NCBI GenBank assembly: GCA_037481615.1
Contig: JBBFLI010000005.1
DNA from: SpSt-501 sp037481615
GTDB lineage: Bacteria > Desulfobacterota > Desulfobacteria > Desulfobacterales > SpSt-501
Reading direction: 5' to 3' (one strand)
Length of the DNA stretch: 64,000 nucleotides
The position numbers were made by a program, and so were the translations under genes. Shown piece after piece: positions 25,997 through 35,047 of this stretch (position 1 is the stretch's first letter; every line of letters starts with the position of its first letter). Below the pieces are notes generated by a model. The model saw only the letters and a list, made by a program, of their open reading frames with translations. It ran no database searches and had not been told where the DNA came from.

Positions 25997-26715
25997 GGGT
26001 TGTCTCCTTTCCGGGGTTCCGGAGCGCGAAAAGGCTCGTTTGGCAACAGAGCGGCCGCCAGCTCCAGGTCTTCAACCGTCGTAATCTTGAAATTGAACGG
26101 GCTCCCCTCCACGATCCAGACCGTCCCGCCGCGGCGTTCGACGAGCGAAGCGTCATCCGTCGCGTTGATGCCGAGCCTCCGGGCTTCCTCGTGTGCGGCA
26201 CGGATCAGGCCCACCCGGAAGACCTGGGGGGTCTGGGCAAGCCAGAGTCCTTCCCGATCGACGGTGGCGCCGATGCGGCCCCCCTCTTCCGCCTTCTTGA
26301 GCGTGTCCCGCAGCGGAACGGCCGCAATGGCGGCCCCGGTTTCCCGCGCCCGGGCGACGCAGGCCGCGATGCAGGAGGCGGAGACGATCGGACGCACGGC
26401 GTCGTGGATGGCCACCCAGGCATCCTCCTCGGGGATCGCGCACAGACCGGCGAACACCGAATCCTGGCGCGTTTCCCCCCCGCGGACGAGGGTTAAGGGC
26501 TTCTGCAGACCGGATGCGGGAAGCAAACGCTCCCGCACCCAGAGCTCGTCCTTCGCGGGGACGACCAGGACGAGCCGGTCGATCGCGTCACAGGCGTCGA
26601 AGGCCCGGAGCGTGCGCACGACCAGGGGAACGCCCCCCAGGTCGGCGTACTGCTTGGCGAGGCTTCCGCCGAAGCGGCGTCCCCGCCCGCCCGCGGCCAC
26701 CAAGGCATAGACCAT
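25993..26715 (-). CDS. ispD: 2-C-methyl-D-erythritol 4-phosphate cytidylyltransferase
   Basis: 240 residues, normal length. Makes CDP-ME from MEP and CTP in the non-mevalonate isoprenoid pathway. Seen: ALVAAGGRGRRFGG at the start (CTP-binding loop), LVVRTLRAFDACDAIDRLVLV, LVRGGETRQDSVFAGL near 78-93, the WVAIHDAVRP motif near 100-110 and the C-terminal ATDDASLVERRGGTVWIVEG. The gene overlaps the thioredoxin reductase by 4 bases and follows the HPr-domain gene by 19 bases, so it belongs to one minus-strand operon. ispF, its frequent partner, is not adjacent. Confidence 0.93.
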   Translation of the reverse strand: MVYALVAAGGRGRRFGGSLAKQYADLGGVPLVVRTLRAFDACDAIDRLVLVVPAKDELWVRERLLPASGLQKPLTLVRGGETRQDSVFAGLCAIPEEDAWVAIHDAVRPIVSASCIAACVARARETGAAIAAVPLRDTLKKAEEGGRIGATVDREGLWLAQTPQVFRVGLIRAAHEEARRLGINATDDASLVERRGGTVWIVEGSPFNFKITTVEDLELAAALLPNEPFRAPEPRKGDNP

Positions 26716-26734
26716 CGGCGCGGACCCCTCCGGT

Positions 26735-28063
26735 TTACTTCAGGTATTTGAGCTCCGGCGGCAGCGGGACCCCCTTCCCCATGAGGTCTTCGCCGTAGTT
26801 GACCGAGGCGAGAATTTCGATATCGCGAAGAGCCCGGCTGTCCCCCTCGAAGGAGACCTCCTGGAGGTTTTCTTTCTGGATCTTGCCCCCCGCCCACTGG
26901 ATGTCGAGAACGCTGCTCGCGTCGAAACGGTCTTCGCCCACCACGAGATCGACCTGGCCTCCGTAGTGCTGGACGATCTTGGCGACGAGCAGGCTGGGGC
27001 GGGCGTGGAAGCCGAGCTTCTGGGGGATGGGGACGCGGATCGAGCCGCGCTCGATATTCTCGTTGAGGATCAGCCGCGCGTGTTCGCGGCCGAGCGCCAG
27101 GAAATGGCAGACAGAGTAGAGGCCGTAGTTGATCGTCCACTCGAGAAGCTGCTCCGGGGGGATGAGGGCGCAGAGTTGATCGTGAACCTTCTTGTAGGTG
27201 TCCTTGTAGCCGGCATCGTAGAGGTGGCGCTCGTAGAAGTGCAGCAGACGGCCCGTCATCTGGAGCAGATGGAAGACGACCGAGAAAAACCCTCGCAGCT
27301 GCTTGAGCTTCCGCCTGCCGATGCGAATGCCGCCGTGGATCACATAGGTGTCGAAGGCGGATTGCAGGTTATGGAAGAGCATTTCGTAGCGGCGGATCTC
27401 GACCTCGTTCACCTTTTCCGGCACAAGCGCCAGAATCTCCCGCAGGCTCAGGCGCTCGTAGAATTTGATCGACTCGAAGCTTTTGATGATGTTCAAAAAT
27501 TCGCTGGCGATCTTGACCAGGTGGTGCTTCTGGCGGTCCTTGTCCTCGTCATCGATGTCGTAAGCGAGCGAGTCGCTGCACTGGATGTGCGGAAAGTCCT
27601 CCTCCCGCAGGCGGTCTTCGGGGATCGGGATGCCCAGGCGCTTCGCTTCGGCGAGAATCACGGGCGCGGCCCGCTCGAGACAACCCTTGAGAAACCGGAG
27701 CGCCTCGACCCCTTCGGCCTCGAATTCGCTGCTCTCGGGGAGATCGTAGTGGAGGATGCGGTTCGAGATGTGCTTCTGAAAATTGGAGGCGAGACCGATG
27801 TGGCGCATCGTGGCCACGAGCTCGCGGAACAGGTACCAGTTCTTGTTGTTCTTGGCCCCGTGGTAGTCGAGAAAATCCTCGAGCAGGGTGGAGGCGGAGG
27901 CGAGGGTGGAGTAAAACTTCTGCGTGTAGGCGCCGCTTGCCGAGCCGCTCTCGGCGATGAAGAGCGTGCAACGAAGGAAATCTTGGGCGAAGGTGCCGAT
28001 GCGGTTCTGGAAAAGCTCCGCCCCGGTGGCGGCGCAGCTCTCGGGCGTGGCCGAAGTCTTCAT
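26735..28063 (-). CDS. Large protein with C-terminal HPr-like domain
   Basis: 442 residues. The first ~335 are almost all helical, with no motif I can name (for example LLEDFLDYHGAKNNKNWYLF near 62-81 and HLLQMTGRLLHFYERHLYD near 260-278). Residues ~342-430 look like the phosphocarrier HPr: KLGFHARPSLLVAKIV matches the active-site His motif (H353), and SSVLDIQWAGG sits where the Ser-46 regulatory helix occurs. So a His-phosphorylated module is joined to a long helical domain. No PTS enzyme I or EIIA gene is nearby, suggesting a regulatory rather than transport role. It lies directly downstream of the RNase P RNA gene and 19 bases before ispD. Confidence 0.72.
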   Translation of the reverse strand: MKTSATPESCAATGAELFQNRIGTFAQDFLRCTLFIAESGSASGAYTQKFYSTLASASTLLEDFLDYHGAKNNKNWYLFRELVATMRHIGLASNFQKHISNRILHYDLPESSEFEAEGVEALRFLKGCLERAAPVILAEAKRLGIPIPEDRLREEDFPHIQCSDSLAYDIDDEDKDRQKHHLVKIASEFLNIIKSFESIKFYERLSLREILALVPEKVNEVEIRRYEMLFHNLQSAFDTYVIHGGIRIGRRKLKQLRGFFSVVFHLLQMTGRLLHFYERHLYDAGYKDTYKKVHDQLCALIPPEQLLEWTINYGLYSVCHFLALGREHARLILNENIERGSIRVPIPQKLGFHARPSLLVAKIVQHYGGQVDLVVGEDRFDASSVLDIQWAGGKIQKENLQEVSFEGDSRALRDIEILASVNYGEDLMGKGVPLPPELKYLK

Positions 28064-28137
28064 GTCATCTGGCGTCTGGGAATTCGCCCGCCCATCGGAA
28101 ACCGGCGGAGGGGGGTTCGGGGTGGGGATGGGGAAGC

Positions 28138-28528
28138 TGCCGGTCGGAGCAGTCCATAAGCCGAATTCTGTCCCCCCTGGGCGGGGGTGGCGGTCATTCC
28201 TCTAGGATGCCGGTTGCCCGGCACCTCCAGCGACCTACCCGGGGGCTCGGGCGGGCCACCCTCGAACGCCCCCCTATTTGGTCTTGCACCGGGTGGGGTT
28301 TGCCGAGCCCCCCGGTCACCCGGGGGACTGGTGCGCTCTTACCGCACCTTTTCACCCTTACCGCGGAAGCCGGTCCGCCATGGGCCCGGCTCCGCGGCGG
28401 TATGCTTTCTGTTGCACTTTCCTTCGTGTCGCCACGACTCCATGTTATGGAGCACCCTGCCCTGCGGTGTTCGGACTTTCCTCCCGTCCTGTCAAGGACC
28501 GGCGACCGCCTGGACTACTCCGACCGGT
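28138..28528 (-). ncRNA. rnpB: RNase P RNA, bacterial class A
   Basis: The minus-strand transcript shows the conserved core of the ribozyme: a 5' segment with GGACGGGAGGAAAGTCCG (about 28472-28490, P4/J3-4 region), ACAGAAAGCATACCGCC (J11/12-like), GGTAAGGGTGAAAAGGTG, AGAGCGCACCAG, and a 3' AATTCGGCTTAT before the terminal helix. P1 is evident from pairing of CCGGTCGGAGTAGTCC near the 5' end (28512-28527) with GGACTGCTCCGACCG at the 3' end (28141-28155). The ends are set from this helix and are approximate. The 5' helix overlaps the last codons of the upstream zinc-ribbon gene. It cleaves 5' leaders from pre-tRNA. Confidence 0.95.
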
Positions 28529-29273
28529 CTTCTTCCTCTTTCCAAAAAATGATCCTCTCACAATTCGGGCAGTTCTGCAAGCGGTCCATCCGCTGCAGCT
28601 CGTTGTACATCTGCGGCGGGATGTTGACGTTGCAGCCGCGGCAGACGGAACCGGAGACCGGCGCGACGGCGACGCCGTCTTTTTTCACCCCCAGGACCCG
28701 GCGGTAGCGGGCCAGAACGGCCTCGGGCACTTCGGCGGCCAGGCTCCGGGCTCGATCCTCGAGCTCCGCAAGCCGATTCCTCCAGCCCTGGGCCTCGGCG
28801 AGCACCGTCGCCTTTTCCGCCTCGACCTCCGCCGCGCGTGCTTGAAGGGCGGCTTCCCGTTCCTTCAGATCGCGCTGTGCCGCCTCGGACTCTTCCAGGA
28901 GGCCGAGCAGTTCATCCTCCACGCGGGCGGCCATCGCCTTCAGATCCTCGATTTCCTTCAGCCCGGACTGGTATTCCTTGTTGGTTTTGACGCTGCGGAG
29001 CCTCTCCTGGCTTCGATCCACACGGAGGTGGATATCCTTGAGGTCGGATTCGAGGGCGCGGTTTCGAGTGCCGATCTCCTGCAGCCTCGCCCGGACGGCG
29101 TCCAGAGCCGTGCGCTCTTCCCGGAGGCCGGCTTCCAGCTCGGAGAGGCGCCGGTCGACCCCCCCCAACTCGTGATTCAGCCTCCGGATCTCCAGCTCCG
29201 TCTCCTGGAGCTTCACCAGCCGGGAGATCAGCGGCCGGACGTCGCTTCCCCGAGGTTGATCTTTCGCGTTCAA
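28515..29273 (-). CDS. Coiled-coil zinc-ribbon protein (DUF164/C4-type)
   Basis: 252 residues. Positions ~10-180 form a long two-stranded coiled coil (LISRLVKLQETELEIRRLNH onward). The C-terminal zinc ribbon has four cysteines in two pairs, CRGCNVNIP near 209-212 and NCPNCERIIFW near 236-241. The family is widespread, usually next to nif3/ybgI as here, and its role is unsettled; metal delivery or RNA/protein handling has been proposed for relatives. It starts 7 bases after the nif3 stop. The last codons (DRSE and the TAG stop, 28515-28528) lie inside the 5' P1 strand of the RNase P RNA, so the two features are physically overlapped. Confidence 0.9.
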   Translation of the reverse strand: MNAKDQPRGSDVRPLISRLVKLQETELEIRRLNHELGGVDRRLSELEAGLREERTALDAVRARLQEIGTRNRALESDLKDIHLRVDRSQERLRSVKTNKEYQSGLKEIEDLKAMAARVEDELLGLLEESEAAQRDLKEREAALQARAAEVEAEKATVLAEAQGWRNRLAELEDRARSLAAEVPEAVLARYRRVLGVKKDGVAVAPVSGSVCRGCNVNIPPQMYNELQRMDRLQNCPNCERIIFWKEEEDRSE

Positions 29274-29279
29274 TCGCCC

Positions 29280-30080
29280 TCACCCGTTTTGAAAAGGTCC
29301 CTGTTCGTCACAGCGCTCATCCACGGCGACGGCGAGGCGTCGCCGCCGGAGCAGGCGCCGAAGCCGCTCGGCGACCGCGACCGGCATCCAGCGCTCGGAG
29401 TGAAAATGGCCCATGTCCACGGCCGTCTTCCCCGCCGCCTCGATGTCCCGCGCATCGTGGTAGCGCAGCTCGCCGGTGATGAAGACCTCGGCCGGCGAAG
29501 ACAGAAAATCGCCCACGAGGCCCGATCCCGATCCCGTGCAGACCGCGACGCGCCGGATGCGCCGCGAGGGGTCGCCGACGACCCGGACCCCGGGCACCTG
29601 AAATTCCCGTTTCAGGCCTGCCGCAATCTCCTGCAGACGGCGGGGGCGGGCCAACACGCCCCATCGACCGAGACCGGAGCCGGGAATCCCGCGGGGGACG
29701 AGCGGCCGAACCCGGCCGAGGCCGATGCGCCGGGCGAAGATGTCGTTCAACCCCCCGGGCGCGGCATCGAGGTTGGTGTGCATGGCGTAGAGGCAGAGAC
29801 CTCGACCCAAAACCGCCCCCAGGATGCGTCCGGGGGCGCTTGCCGTGTCGATCCGCGCTAACGGATGAAAGAGAAGCGGATGGTGCACCACGAGCAGATC
29901 GACGCCGTCACGGCAGGCTTCGTCCACAGCGGCCTCGGTAGCCTCGAGAACGACCCGAACCCTCCGCAGAGGCCGTTCGGGGTCGCCGATCTGCAACCCC
30001 ACACGGTCCCACGGTTCGGCGAGAGCGGGCGGAGCGATCTCTTCGAGCAGCGGGAGAATCTCTCCCAGCCGGACGGCCAT
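29280..30080 (-). CDS. Nif3/YbgI-family dinuclear metal protein
   Basis: 266 residues from the ATG at 30080, which has GAGGAG eight bases upstream; an ATG 39 bases earlier is less likely. Seen: PWDRVGLQIGDP near 22, a metal-binding VVHHPLLFHPL near 61-71, MHTNLDAAPGGLND near 98-111 and, near the C terminus, VDMGHFHSERW with the last metal ligands. Family members hold two metal ions in a toroidal hexamer; a GTP cyclohydrolase-like activity has been reported for some, but the biological role is not settled. Paired with the zinc-ribbon gene, a very common arrangement. Confidence 0.9.
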   Translation of the reverse strand: MAVRLGEILPLLEEIAPPALAEPWDRVGLQIGDPERPLRRVRVVLEATEAAVDEACRDGVDLLVVHHPLLFHPLARIDTASAPGRILGAVLGRGLCLYAMHTNLDAAPGGLNDIFARRIGLGRVRPLVPRGIPGSGLGRWGVLARPRRLQEIAAGLKREFQVPGVRVVGDPSRRIRRVAVCTGSGSGLVGDFLSSPAEVFITGELRYHDARDIEAAGKTAVDMGHFHSERWMPVAVAERLRRLLRRRRLAVAVDERCDEQGPFQNG

Positions 30081-30211
30081 GGCCCGGTCTCCTCGCGGCC
30101 GCTTGCGACTCCCGGCCATTTCCGGGCCGGCGGTTTCAAAAAAAAGCGGCAGGCACTCCCCCCCGGGGGTTGTGAGGCCGCCTTCCGCCCGAGTCTGCAG
30201 AGCGGGAAAAG

Positions 30212-30284
30212 TGGGCCCACCTGGGATCGAACCAGGGACCGACCGGTTATGAGCCGGTGGCTCTGCCAGCTGAGCTATGGGCCC
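30212..30284 (-). tRNA. tRNA-Met (anticodon CAT)
   Basis: Folds into a full 73-base cloverleaf: acceptor GGGCCCA/TGGGCCC, D stem GCTC/GAGC, anticodon stem ACCGG/CCGGT with loop CTCATAA, T stem CCTGG/CCAGG with loop TTCGATC, discriminator A. The 3' CCA is not encoded. Anticodon CAT fits elongator tRNA-Met or the lysidine-modified tRNA-Ile2; the general sequence looks like elongator Met, but this is not certain. It lies in the gap between rpoD and nif3, with its own promoter. Confidence 0.93.
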
Positions 30285-30295
30285 GTCGGGTCGGG

Positions 30296-30324
30296 AACCT
30301 AACGGGGCGACCTGTTTTTGTCAA
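30296..30324 (-). promoter_or_regulatory. Promoter of tRNA-Met
   Basis: On the minus strand: TTGACA (30319-30324), 17-base spacer, TAGGTT (30296-30301), predicting a start about 5 bases before the tRNA 5' end. The -35 is perfect consensus. Confidence 0.7.
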
Positions 30325-30340
30325 GAATCGCACGCCCCCC

Positions 30341-32224
30341 TCAAGTCTCGATGAATTGCTTGAGTTTCCGGCTGCGTGTGGGATGCCGGAGCTTGCGCAG
30401 CGCTTTGGCCTCGATCTGGCGGATCCGCTCCCGGGTGACGGCGAAATCCTGACCGACTTCCTCGAGGGTGTGATCCGCCTTTTCCCCGATCCCGAAACGC
30501 ATGCGCAGCACCTTCTCCTCCCGCGGCGTGAGCGTGGCGAGCACCTTGCGGGTCTGCTCCGCGAGGTTCATGCTCACGGCGGCTTCGGAGGGCAGCATGA
30601 ACTTCTTGTCCTCGATGAAATCCCCGAGATGGCTGTCCTCCTCCTCGCCGATCGGGGTCTCGAGCGAGATGGGTTCCCGCGCGATCTTGAGCACCTTGCG
30701 GACCTTCTCGAGGGGAATCTCCATCTTCTCGGCGATTTCCTCGGGGGTAGGCTCCCGTCCCTGCTCCTGGACGAGGTAGCGCGAAGTGCGGATCAGCTTG
30801 TTGATCGTTTCGATCATGTGCACGGGGATGCGGATCGTCCGCGCCTGGTCGGCGATCGCGCGGGTGATCGCCTGGCGGATCCACCAGGTGGCATAGGTGC
30901 TGAACTTGTAGCCCCGGCGGTATTCGAACTTGTCGACCGCCTTCATCAAGCCGATATTTCCTTCCTGGATCAGGTCCAGGAACTGCAAGCCGCGGTTGGT
31001 GTACTTCTTGGCGATGCTCACCACCAGCCGCAGATTGGCCTTGGTCAACTCGCTCTTGGCGAGCTTGGCCGTCTGCCGCCCTTGCTGCACGTTGGCCATC
31101 GTCCGCTTGAGCATCCGGCTGTTGGCGCACAGCTCGGCTTCCCGCTGCGTGATCTTTTCCTGGAGCGCCTTCAACTCGGCGTACCAGCCGGGCAGCTCCT
31201 CGCGCCGATTCTTGGCCTTGCCCTCCGCCCAGCGCAGAAAAACGTTGCGCGACTTCAGATTCTCACGCACCTCCTTGACGGAGGCGCCGAGCTTTTCCGC
31301 GTAGCGCGAGATCTTTTTCGCCGCGGCATCGAAGGCGTCGATTTCACCCTGGATCCTCGCCTCGATATCGTCGATCACGGAGGATTCCAGGCGCCAGTCT
31401 TTGAGCAGCTCGAAGATCTCATCGAGGTGCTTCTCGAGATCGCGCTTGGCCCGGCGGGATTTTTCCGAGTCGGGATCGGCCTGGAACACCTGGAGCCGGA
31501 GCGGCCGGGTTTTCTGGTGCAGGGTTTTGATGCGGCGGATCGTCTCCAGGAACTTCTGGGTCTGTTCCACCTCGTCGCTGTAGGTGTCGCCCTCGTCGAT
31601 GTCGCGCAGCACATGCTTCGCCCGCAGGTTTCCCGCCTCGATTTTTTCCCCCAGTTCGACAATCGCCTCCACGCCGATCGTCGTCTCGAGAAGCGCGCGC
31701 AAGACCTCCTGTTCTCCCGCCTCGATGCGTTTGGCGATCTCCACTTCCCCTTCCCGGCTGAGCAGGGTGACCATGCCCATCTCGCGAAGGTACATCTTCA
31801 CCGGGTCGGTGACCGACCCGTAGTCGAGGCCGTCGAGGTCCTCGGCGGGCGAGCGGGCTTCCACGGGCACGGCGGCCTTGACCAGTTTGCGGTTGTGCTT
31901 TTCGTCGACGACCTCGATGCCGTTGTCGTCGAACATCATCAGGGTTTCATCGATCTGCTCGGGGGTGAGCATCTCGTCGGGCAGGACCTGGTTGATCTCG
32001 TCGTAGGTGAGGTATCCCTGCCTGCGCCCCTTGGCGAGAAGCTCCTGAATGGCTTTCCGGCTGACCTTCGGTTCCTTCTCCTTTGCCTGCTCTTTCGCCG
32101 GGGGCTGGGCAGCGGCAGCGGGCTTCCCCTTCGCCGAAGCCTTCGCCGCCGACTTGCCCCCCTCCGGAGGGGAGGTCTTGGCGGATCGGGATTTCACGTT
32201 TTCAGTCGCTCCTTTTTTCGACAT
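30341..32224 (-). CDS. rpoD: RNA polymerase primary sigma factor (sigma-70)
   Basis: 627 residues from the ATG at 32224 with GGAGG nine bases upstream; a GTG 24 bases earlier has a poorer site. Domain 1.1 and an Ala/Lys-rich N terminus (~1-120) precede region 1.2 (DPVKMYLREMGMVTLLSREGE), a long non-conserved region, region 2 (NLRLVVSIAKKYTNRGLQFL and the melting segment FSTYATWWIRQAI), region 3, and region 4.2 (TLEEVGQDFAVTRERIRQIE), which reads the -35. Typical group 1 sigma. It follows dnaG after 20 bases; the pair is the core of the macromolecular synthesis operon, here without rpsU. Confidence 0.96.
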   Translation of the reverse strand: MSKKGATENVKSRSAKTSPPEGGKSAAKASAKGKPAAAAQPPAKEQAKEKEPKVSRKAIQELLAKGRRQGYLTYDEINQVLPDEMLTPEQIDETLMMFDDNGIEVVDEKHNRKLVKAAVPVEARSPAEDLDGLDYGSVTDPVKMYLREMGMVTLLSREGEVEIAKRIEAGEQEVLRALLETTIGVEAIVELGEKIEAGNLRAKHVLRDIDEGDTYSDEVEQTQKFLETIRRIKTLHQKTRPLRLQVFQADPDSEKSRRAKRDLEKHLDEIFELLKDWRLESSVIDDIEARIQGEIDAFDAAAKKISRYAEKLGASVKEVRENLKSRNVFLRWAEGKAKNRREELPGWYAELKALQEKITQREAELCANSRMLKRTMANVQQGRQTAKLAKSELTKANLRLVVSIAKKYTNRGLQFLDLIQEGNIGLMKAVDKFEYRRGYKFSTYATWWIRQAITRAIADQARTIRIPVHMIETINKLIRTSRYLVQEQGREPTPEEIAEKMEIPLEKVRKVLKIAREPISLETPIGEEEDSHLGDFIEDKKFMLPSEAAVSMNLAEQTRKVLATLTPREEKVLRMRFGIGEKADHTLEEVGQDFAVTRERIRQIEAKALRKLRHPTRSRKLKQFIET

Positions 32225-32244
32225 GGCAGATGACCTCCGGGTCT

Positions 32245-34089
32245 TCACGCCTCGCGGGATTGATCGTGCAGCGACACCCGGCTTTCCTGGCGGCGGCGAC
32301 GCGCCAGATTCTGCTTCTCCATGAGCAAGCGCCGCAGCTCGGCCTCGTTGTGCTCGCGTTCGGCTTTCTCGATCGCCCGCTGCAGTTCGTCGGCTTCATC
32401 CTGCAGGCGGCGGATTTCCAAAAACCGGGTGATGAGATGGAGACATCCCTTGCGCGTCCAAGGCTCCTCGCTGAAGGCTAATGCGGCGAGCCGGCGCCGG
32501 GCCGGGCTCTCCTCCATGCGGCCCAGAAGCTCCGGCAGCTGTTCGGTCCGTTCCAGGCCGAACTCGAGGATCGCTCTGGCGGCGGTTCGCAAATCGGCGT
32601 CCCGAAGCTCCTCGACGACCTTTCGCCGGGCGATTTCGGGGAGCATCTCCGGAAACTGGACCATGAGGGAAACGATCCGCTCCTCCATCCGGTCGACCGC
32701 GGGGACGCTCGGCGGGGGGGAGGCTGCGGCCCCTGCGCCGGCGTTCGGCGCATCCTTGATCCTCGCGAGAACCACCGCCTCGTCGATCCCGACCCGTTCG
32801 GCCAGTTTTTGGATGTAGAAGGCCTGCGCCACGGGGTCATCGATCCGGCGCAGCGCCGGGACCAATTCGTTCACGATGCGGATCTTCCCTTCGGTCTGCA
32901 GACCGTGGGAGCGTACCGCATGCTCGATCAGAAAGGAGACGATGCCCATGGCGCGATGCCGCGCGATCTTGAGAAAGTCCTCGGCCCCGTGTCGGCTGAC
33001 GAAGGAGTCCGGATCGTGACCCTCCGGCAGAACCAGAATCTGGGTGTCGGCCTGCTCCTCGCGGAAGACGTCGCCGCGACGGAAGTCGGCATGCACTTTC
33101 CAGAAGAGGTCGATACAGCGGCGGGCCGACCGCTGACCCGCCTCGTCGGAATCGTAGACCAGGATGAGGCGGTCGGCGAAACGGGAGACCAGTTGGATAT
33201 GCTCCGCGCTGAGCGCCGTTCCCAGAGTGGCGACCGCGTTGCGGACGCCCCGCTGGTGGAGGGCGATCAGGTCCAGGTAGCCTTCGACGATGAAAACCGA
33301 ACGTTCGGCCCGGCATGCATCCCGCGCGCGGTCGAGCCCGTAGAGGACTTCCCGTTTCCGGTAGACGGGCGTTTCGGGGGAGTTGAGATATTTCGGGGTC
33401 GAATCATCGATCACCCGGCCGCCGAAACCGACGATCCGCGACTGCAGGTCGCAGATGGGAAAGATCACGCGGTTGCGGAAGCGGTCGTAAAAGCCCGAGC
33501 CGTCCTTGCGCGGTACGACCAGACCCGTCTTTTCGAGAACGGCCGGGGGGATCCCACGCCGCGTCATGTGGCCGAGCAGAGCATCCCAGGCCGGAGGGGC
33601 GTAGCCGAGTCGGAACTCGACGATCATGGACTCCGAGAGCCCGCGCCGCCTCAGGTACTCCCGTGCCGGGGCCCCTTGGGGCCCGCGCTGCAGAAGCGCA
33701 TGGAAAAAATCGGCCGCCTCGCGGTTGACCCGCAGAAGCGTTTCCGTCTCGCTCTCGCGCCGCGGGGACCGCGGGGCGGTCTCTTCCGGAATTTCCATCC
33801 CCACGCGCCGCGAAACCAGGCGGAGGGCCTCACGGAAAGAAAGCGCATCCCGCTTCATGAGAAAGCTGAAGACGTCACCCCCGGCGCCGCAGCCGAAACA
33901 ATGGAAAATCTGCTTGTCGGGGCTCACGGTGAAGGAGGGCGTCTTCTCGGCATGGAAAGGGCAGAGCCCCACCAGGTTTTTTCCCGCTTTCCGCAGGGTC
34001 ACGGTTTCCGCGACGATCTCGACGATGTCCGCGGCGCGCCGGATGGCGGCGATTCGGTCTTCCGGAATCAAGGACGCCCGTTTCTCCAT
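32245..34089 (-). CDS. dnaG: DNA primase
   Basis: 614 residues from the ATG at 34089, chosen because family N termini begin here (IPEDRIAAIRRAADIVEIV); GTG/ATG codons up to 34206 would add a non-conserved extension. Makes RNA primers at the replication fork. Seen: CHC2 zinc finger (CPFHAEKTPSFTVSPDKQ then HCFGCG, ~35-60), the primase core, the Toprim domain with FIVEGYLDLIALHQ near 262-275 and ILVYDSDEAGQRSA near 305-318, and a helical C-terminal domain (~430-614) for DnaB contact. The promoter at 34225-34253 and the tight spacing to rpoD indicate a two-gene operon. Confidence 0.94.
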   Translation of the reverse strand: MEKRASLIPEDRIAAIRRAADIVEIVAETVTLRKAGKNLVGLCPFHAEKTPSFTVSPDKQIFHCFGCGAGGDVFSFLMKRDALSFREALRLVSRRVGMEIPEETAPRSPRRESETETLLRVNREAADFFHALLQRGPQGAPAREYLRRRGLSESMIVEFRLGYAPPAWDALLGHMTRRGIPPAVLEKTGLVVPRKDGSGFYDRFRNRVIFPICDLQSRIVGFGGRVIDDSTPKYLNSPETPVYRKREVLYGLDRARDACRAERSVFIVEGYLDLIALHQRGVRNAVATLGTALSAEHIQLVSRFADRLILVYDSDEAGQRSARRCIDLFWKVHADFRRGDVFREEQADTQILVLPEGHDPDSFVSRHGAEDFLKIARHRAMGIVSFLIEHAVRSHGLQTEGKIRIVNELVPALRRIDDPVAQAFYIQKLAERVGIDEAVVLARIKDAPNAGAGAAASPPPSVPAVDRMEERIVSLMVQFPEMLPEIARRKVVEELRDADLRTAARAILEFGLERTEQLPELLGRMEESPARRRLAALAFSEEPWTRKGCLHLITRFLEIRRLQDEADELQRAIEKAEREHNEAELRRLLMEKQNLARRRRQESRVSLHDQSREA

Positions 34090-34224
34090 CGCCCGAAGAC
34101 GGATCGGTTGCTCCGGCCGACCCCTTCCCGGATCGGCCGAGACCCGCTCCGAAGCGTCGGGTCTCGCCGGATTCATGGGGCGCCGGCACAAGGGGCGTTG
34201 AGTCACAACTTATTGAATTTCGTC

Positions 34225-34253
34225 AAACTAAGCTTCGAGTCGGCCCCTGTCAA
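34225..34253 (-). promoter_or_regulatory. Promoter of dnaG-rpoD
   Basis: Minus strand TTGACA (34248-34253), 17-base spacer, TAGTTT (34225-34230). It lies just upstream of the longest possible dnaG frame and downstream of the hisA stop, so it is well placed for the operon. Confidence 0.6.
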
Positions 34254-34273
34254 GCATTGCGCGGGAGACCCGC

Positions 34274-34999
34274 TCATGGCTCCCCCAGCACGGCGAGTGC
34301 CTCCCGGAAATCGATCGCCCCGCTGTACAGGGCCTTGCCGCAGATGACCCCCACCACCCCGAACTCTTGGAGCGCGAGAAGCGCCCGCAGATGATCCAGG
34401 CTGCCGACCCCCCCCGAGGCGATGACCGGGATGGACACCGCTTCGGCCACCAGGCGGGTGGCGGCGAGATTCGGCCCGCCGCGGGTGCCGTCCCGGGCGA
34501 TGTCGGTGAAGACGATGCCGGCGGCGCCGCAGTCCTCCGCCCGGCGTGCCAGGTCGACGGCGGGGATTTCGGTCTGACGCGTCCAGCCGTGGACGGCCAC
34601 TCGGCCTTCCAGAGCGTCGATCCCGACCAGAATCCGCCCGGGATGTTCGCGGCAGACCGCGGACAAGAGCTGCGGGTCGCAAGCGGCGGTGCCGAGGATC
34701 GCCCGCTCGGCCCCTTGGGCGAGCAGGCGACGGACGCTTTCCGCATCCCGCAGCCCGCCACCGACCTGGACGGGGATTGCGGCAGCCCGGATGATCCGGG
34801 CGACGGCGTCGCGGTTGTCGTGGCTCTTGCCGGATGCGGCATCCAGGTCCACGACATGGAGCAGGCGGGCGCCGGCTTCGCGCCACCGGCGTGCAGTGCC
34901 CTCCGGGTCCTCCGAGTAGACCGTTTCCGTTTCGAAGCGTCCCTGGAACAAACGAACGCATCGGCCGTTTCGCAGATCGATCGCCGGGATCAGCAGCAT
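34274..34999 (-). CDS. hisA: ProFAR isomerase (histidine biosynthesis)
   Basis: 241-residue (beta/alpha)8 barrel enzyme that isomerises the aminoaldose ProFAR to the aminoketose PRFAR. Seen: LLIPAIDLRNGRCVRLFQG with the first catalytic Asp (D8), VQVGGGLRD and the phosphate-binding IVFTDIARDG (second catalytic Asp near 170) and VIASGGVGSLDHL near 195. Normal length, active-site residues present. It follows hisB after 48 bases on the same strand; the remaining his genes lie elsewhere. Confidence 0.95.
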   Translation of the reverse strand: MLLIPAIDLRNGRCVRLFQGRFETETVYSEDPEGTARRWREAGARLLHVVDLDAASGKSHDNRDAVARIIRAAAIPVQVGGGLRDAESVRRLLAQGAERAILGTAACDPQLLSAVCREHPGRILVGIDALEGRVAVHGWTRQTEIPAVDLARRAEDCGAAGIVFTDIARDGTRGGPNLAATRLVAEAVSIPVIASGGVGSLDHLRALLALQEFGVVGVICGKALYSGAIDFREALAVLGEP

Positions 35000-35047
35000 G
35001 AGGGAAAAGGGCCTCCTCCGCTTGGGAAAGCCGGCTGGGCGGGGATG

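Noticed and set aside
28531..28600. A separate promoter for RNase P RNA
   Set aside because: Only a poor TTGCAG...GAGGAT pair is present, inside the zinc-ribbon coding sequence.
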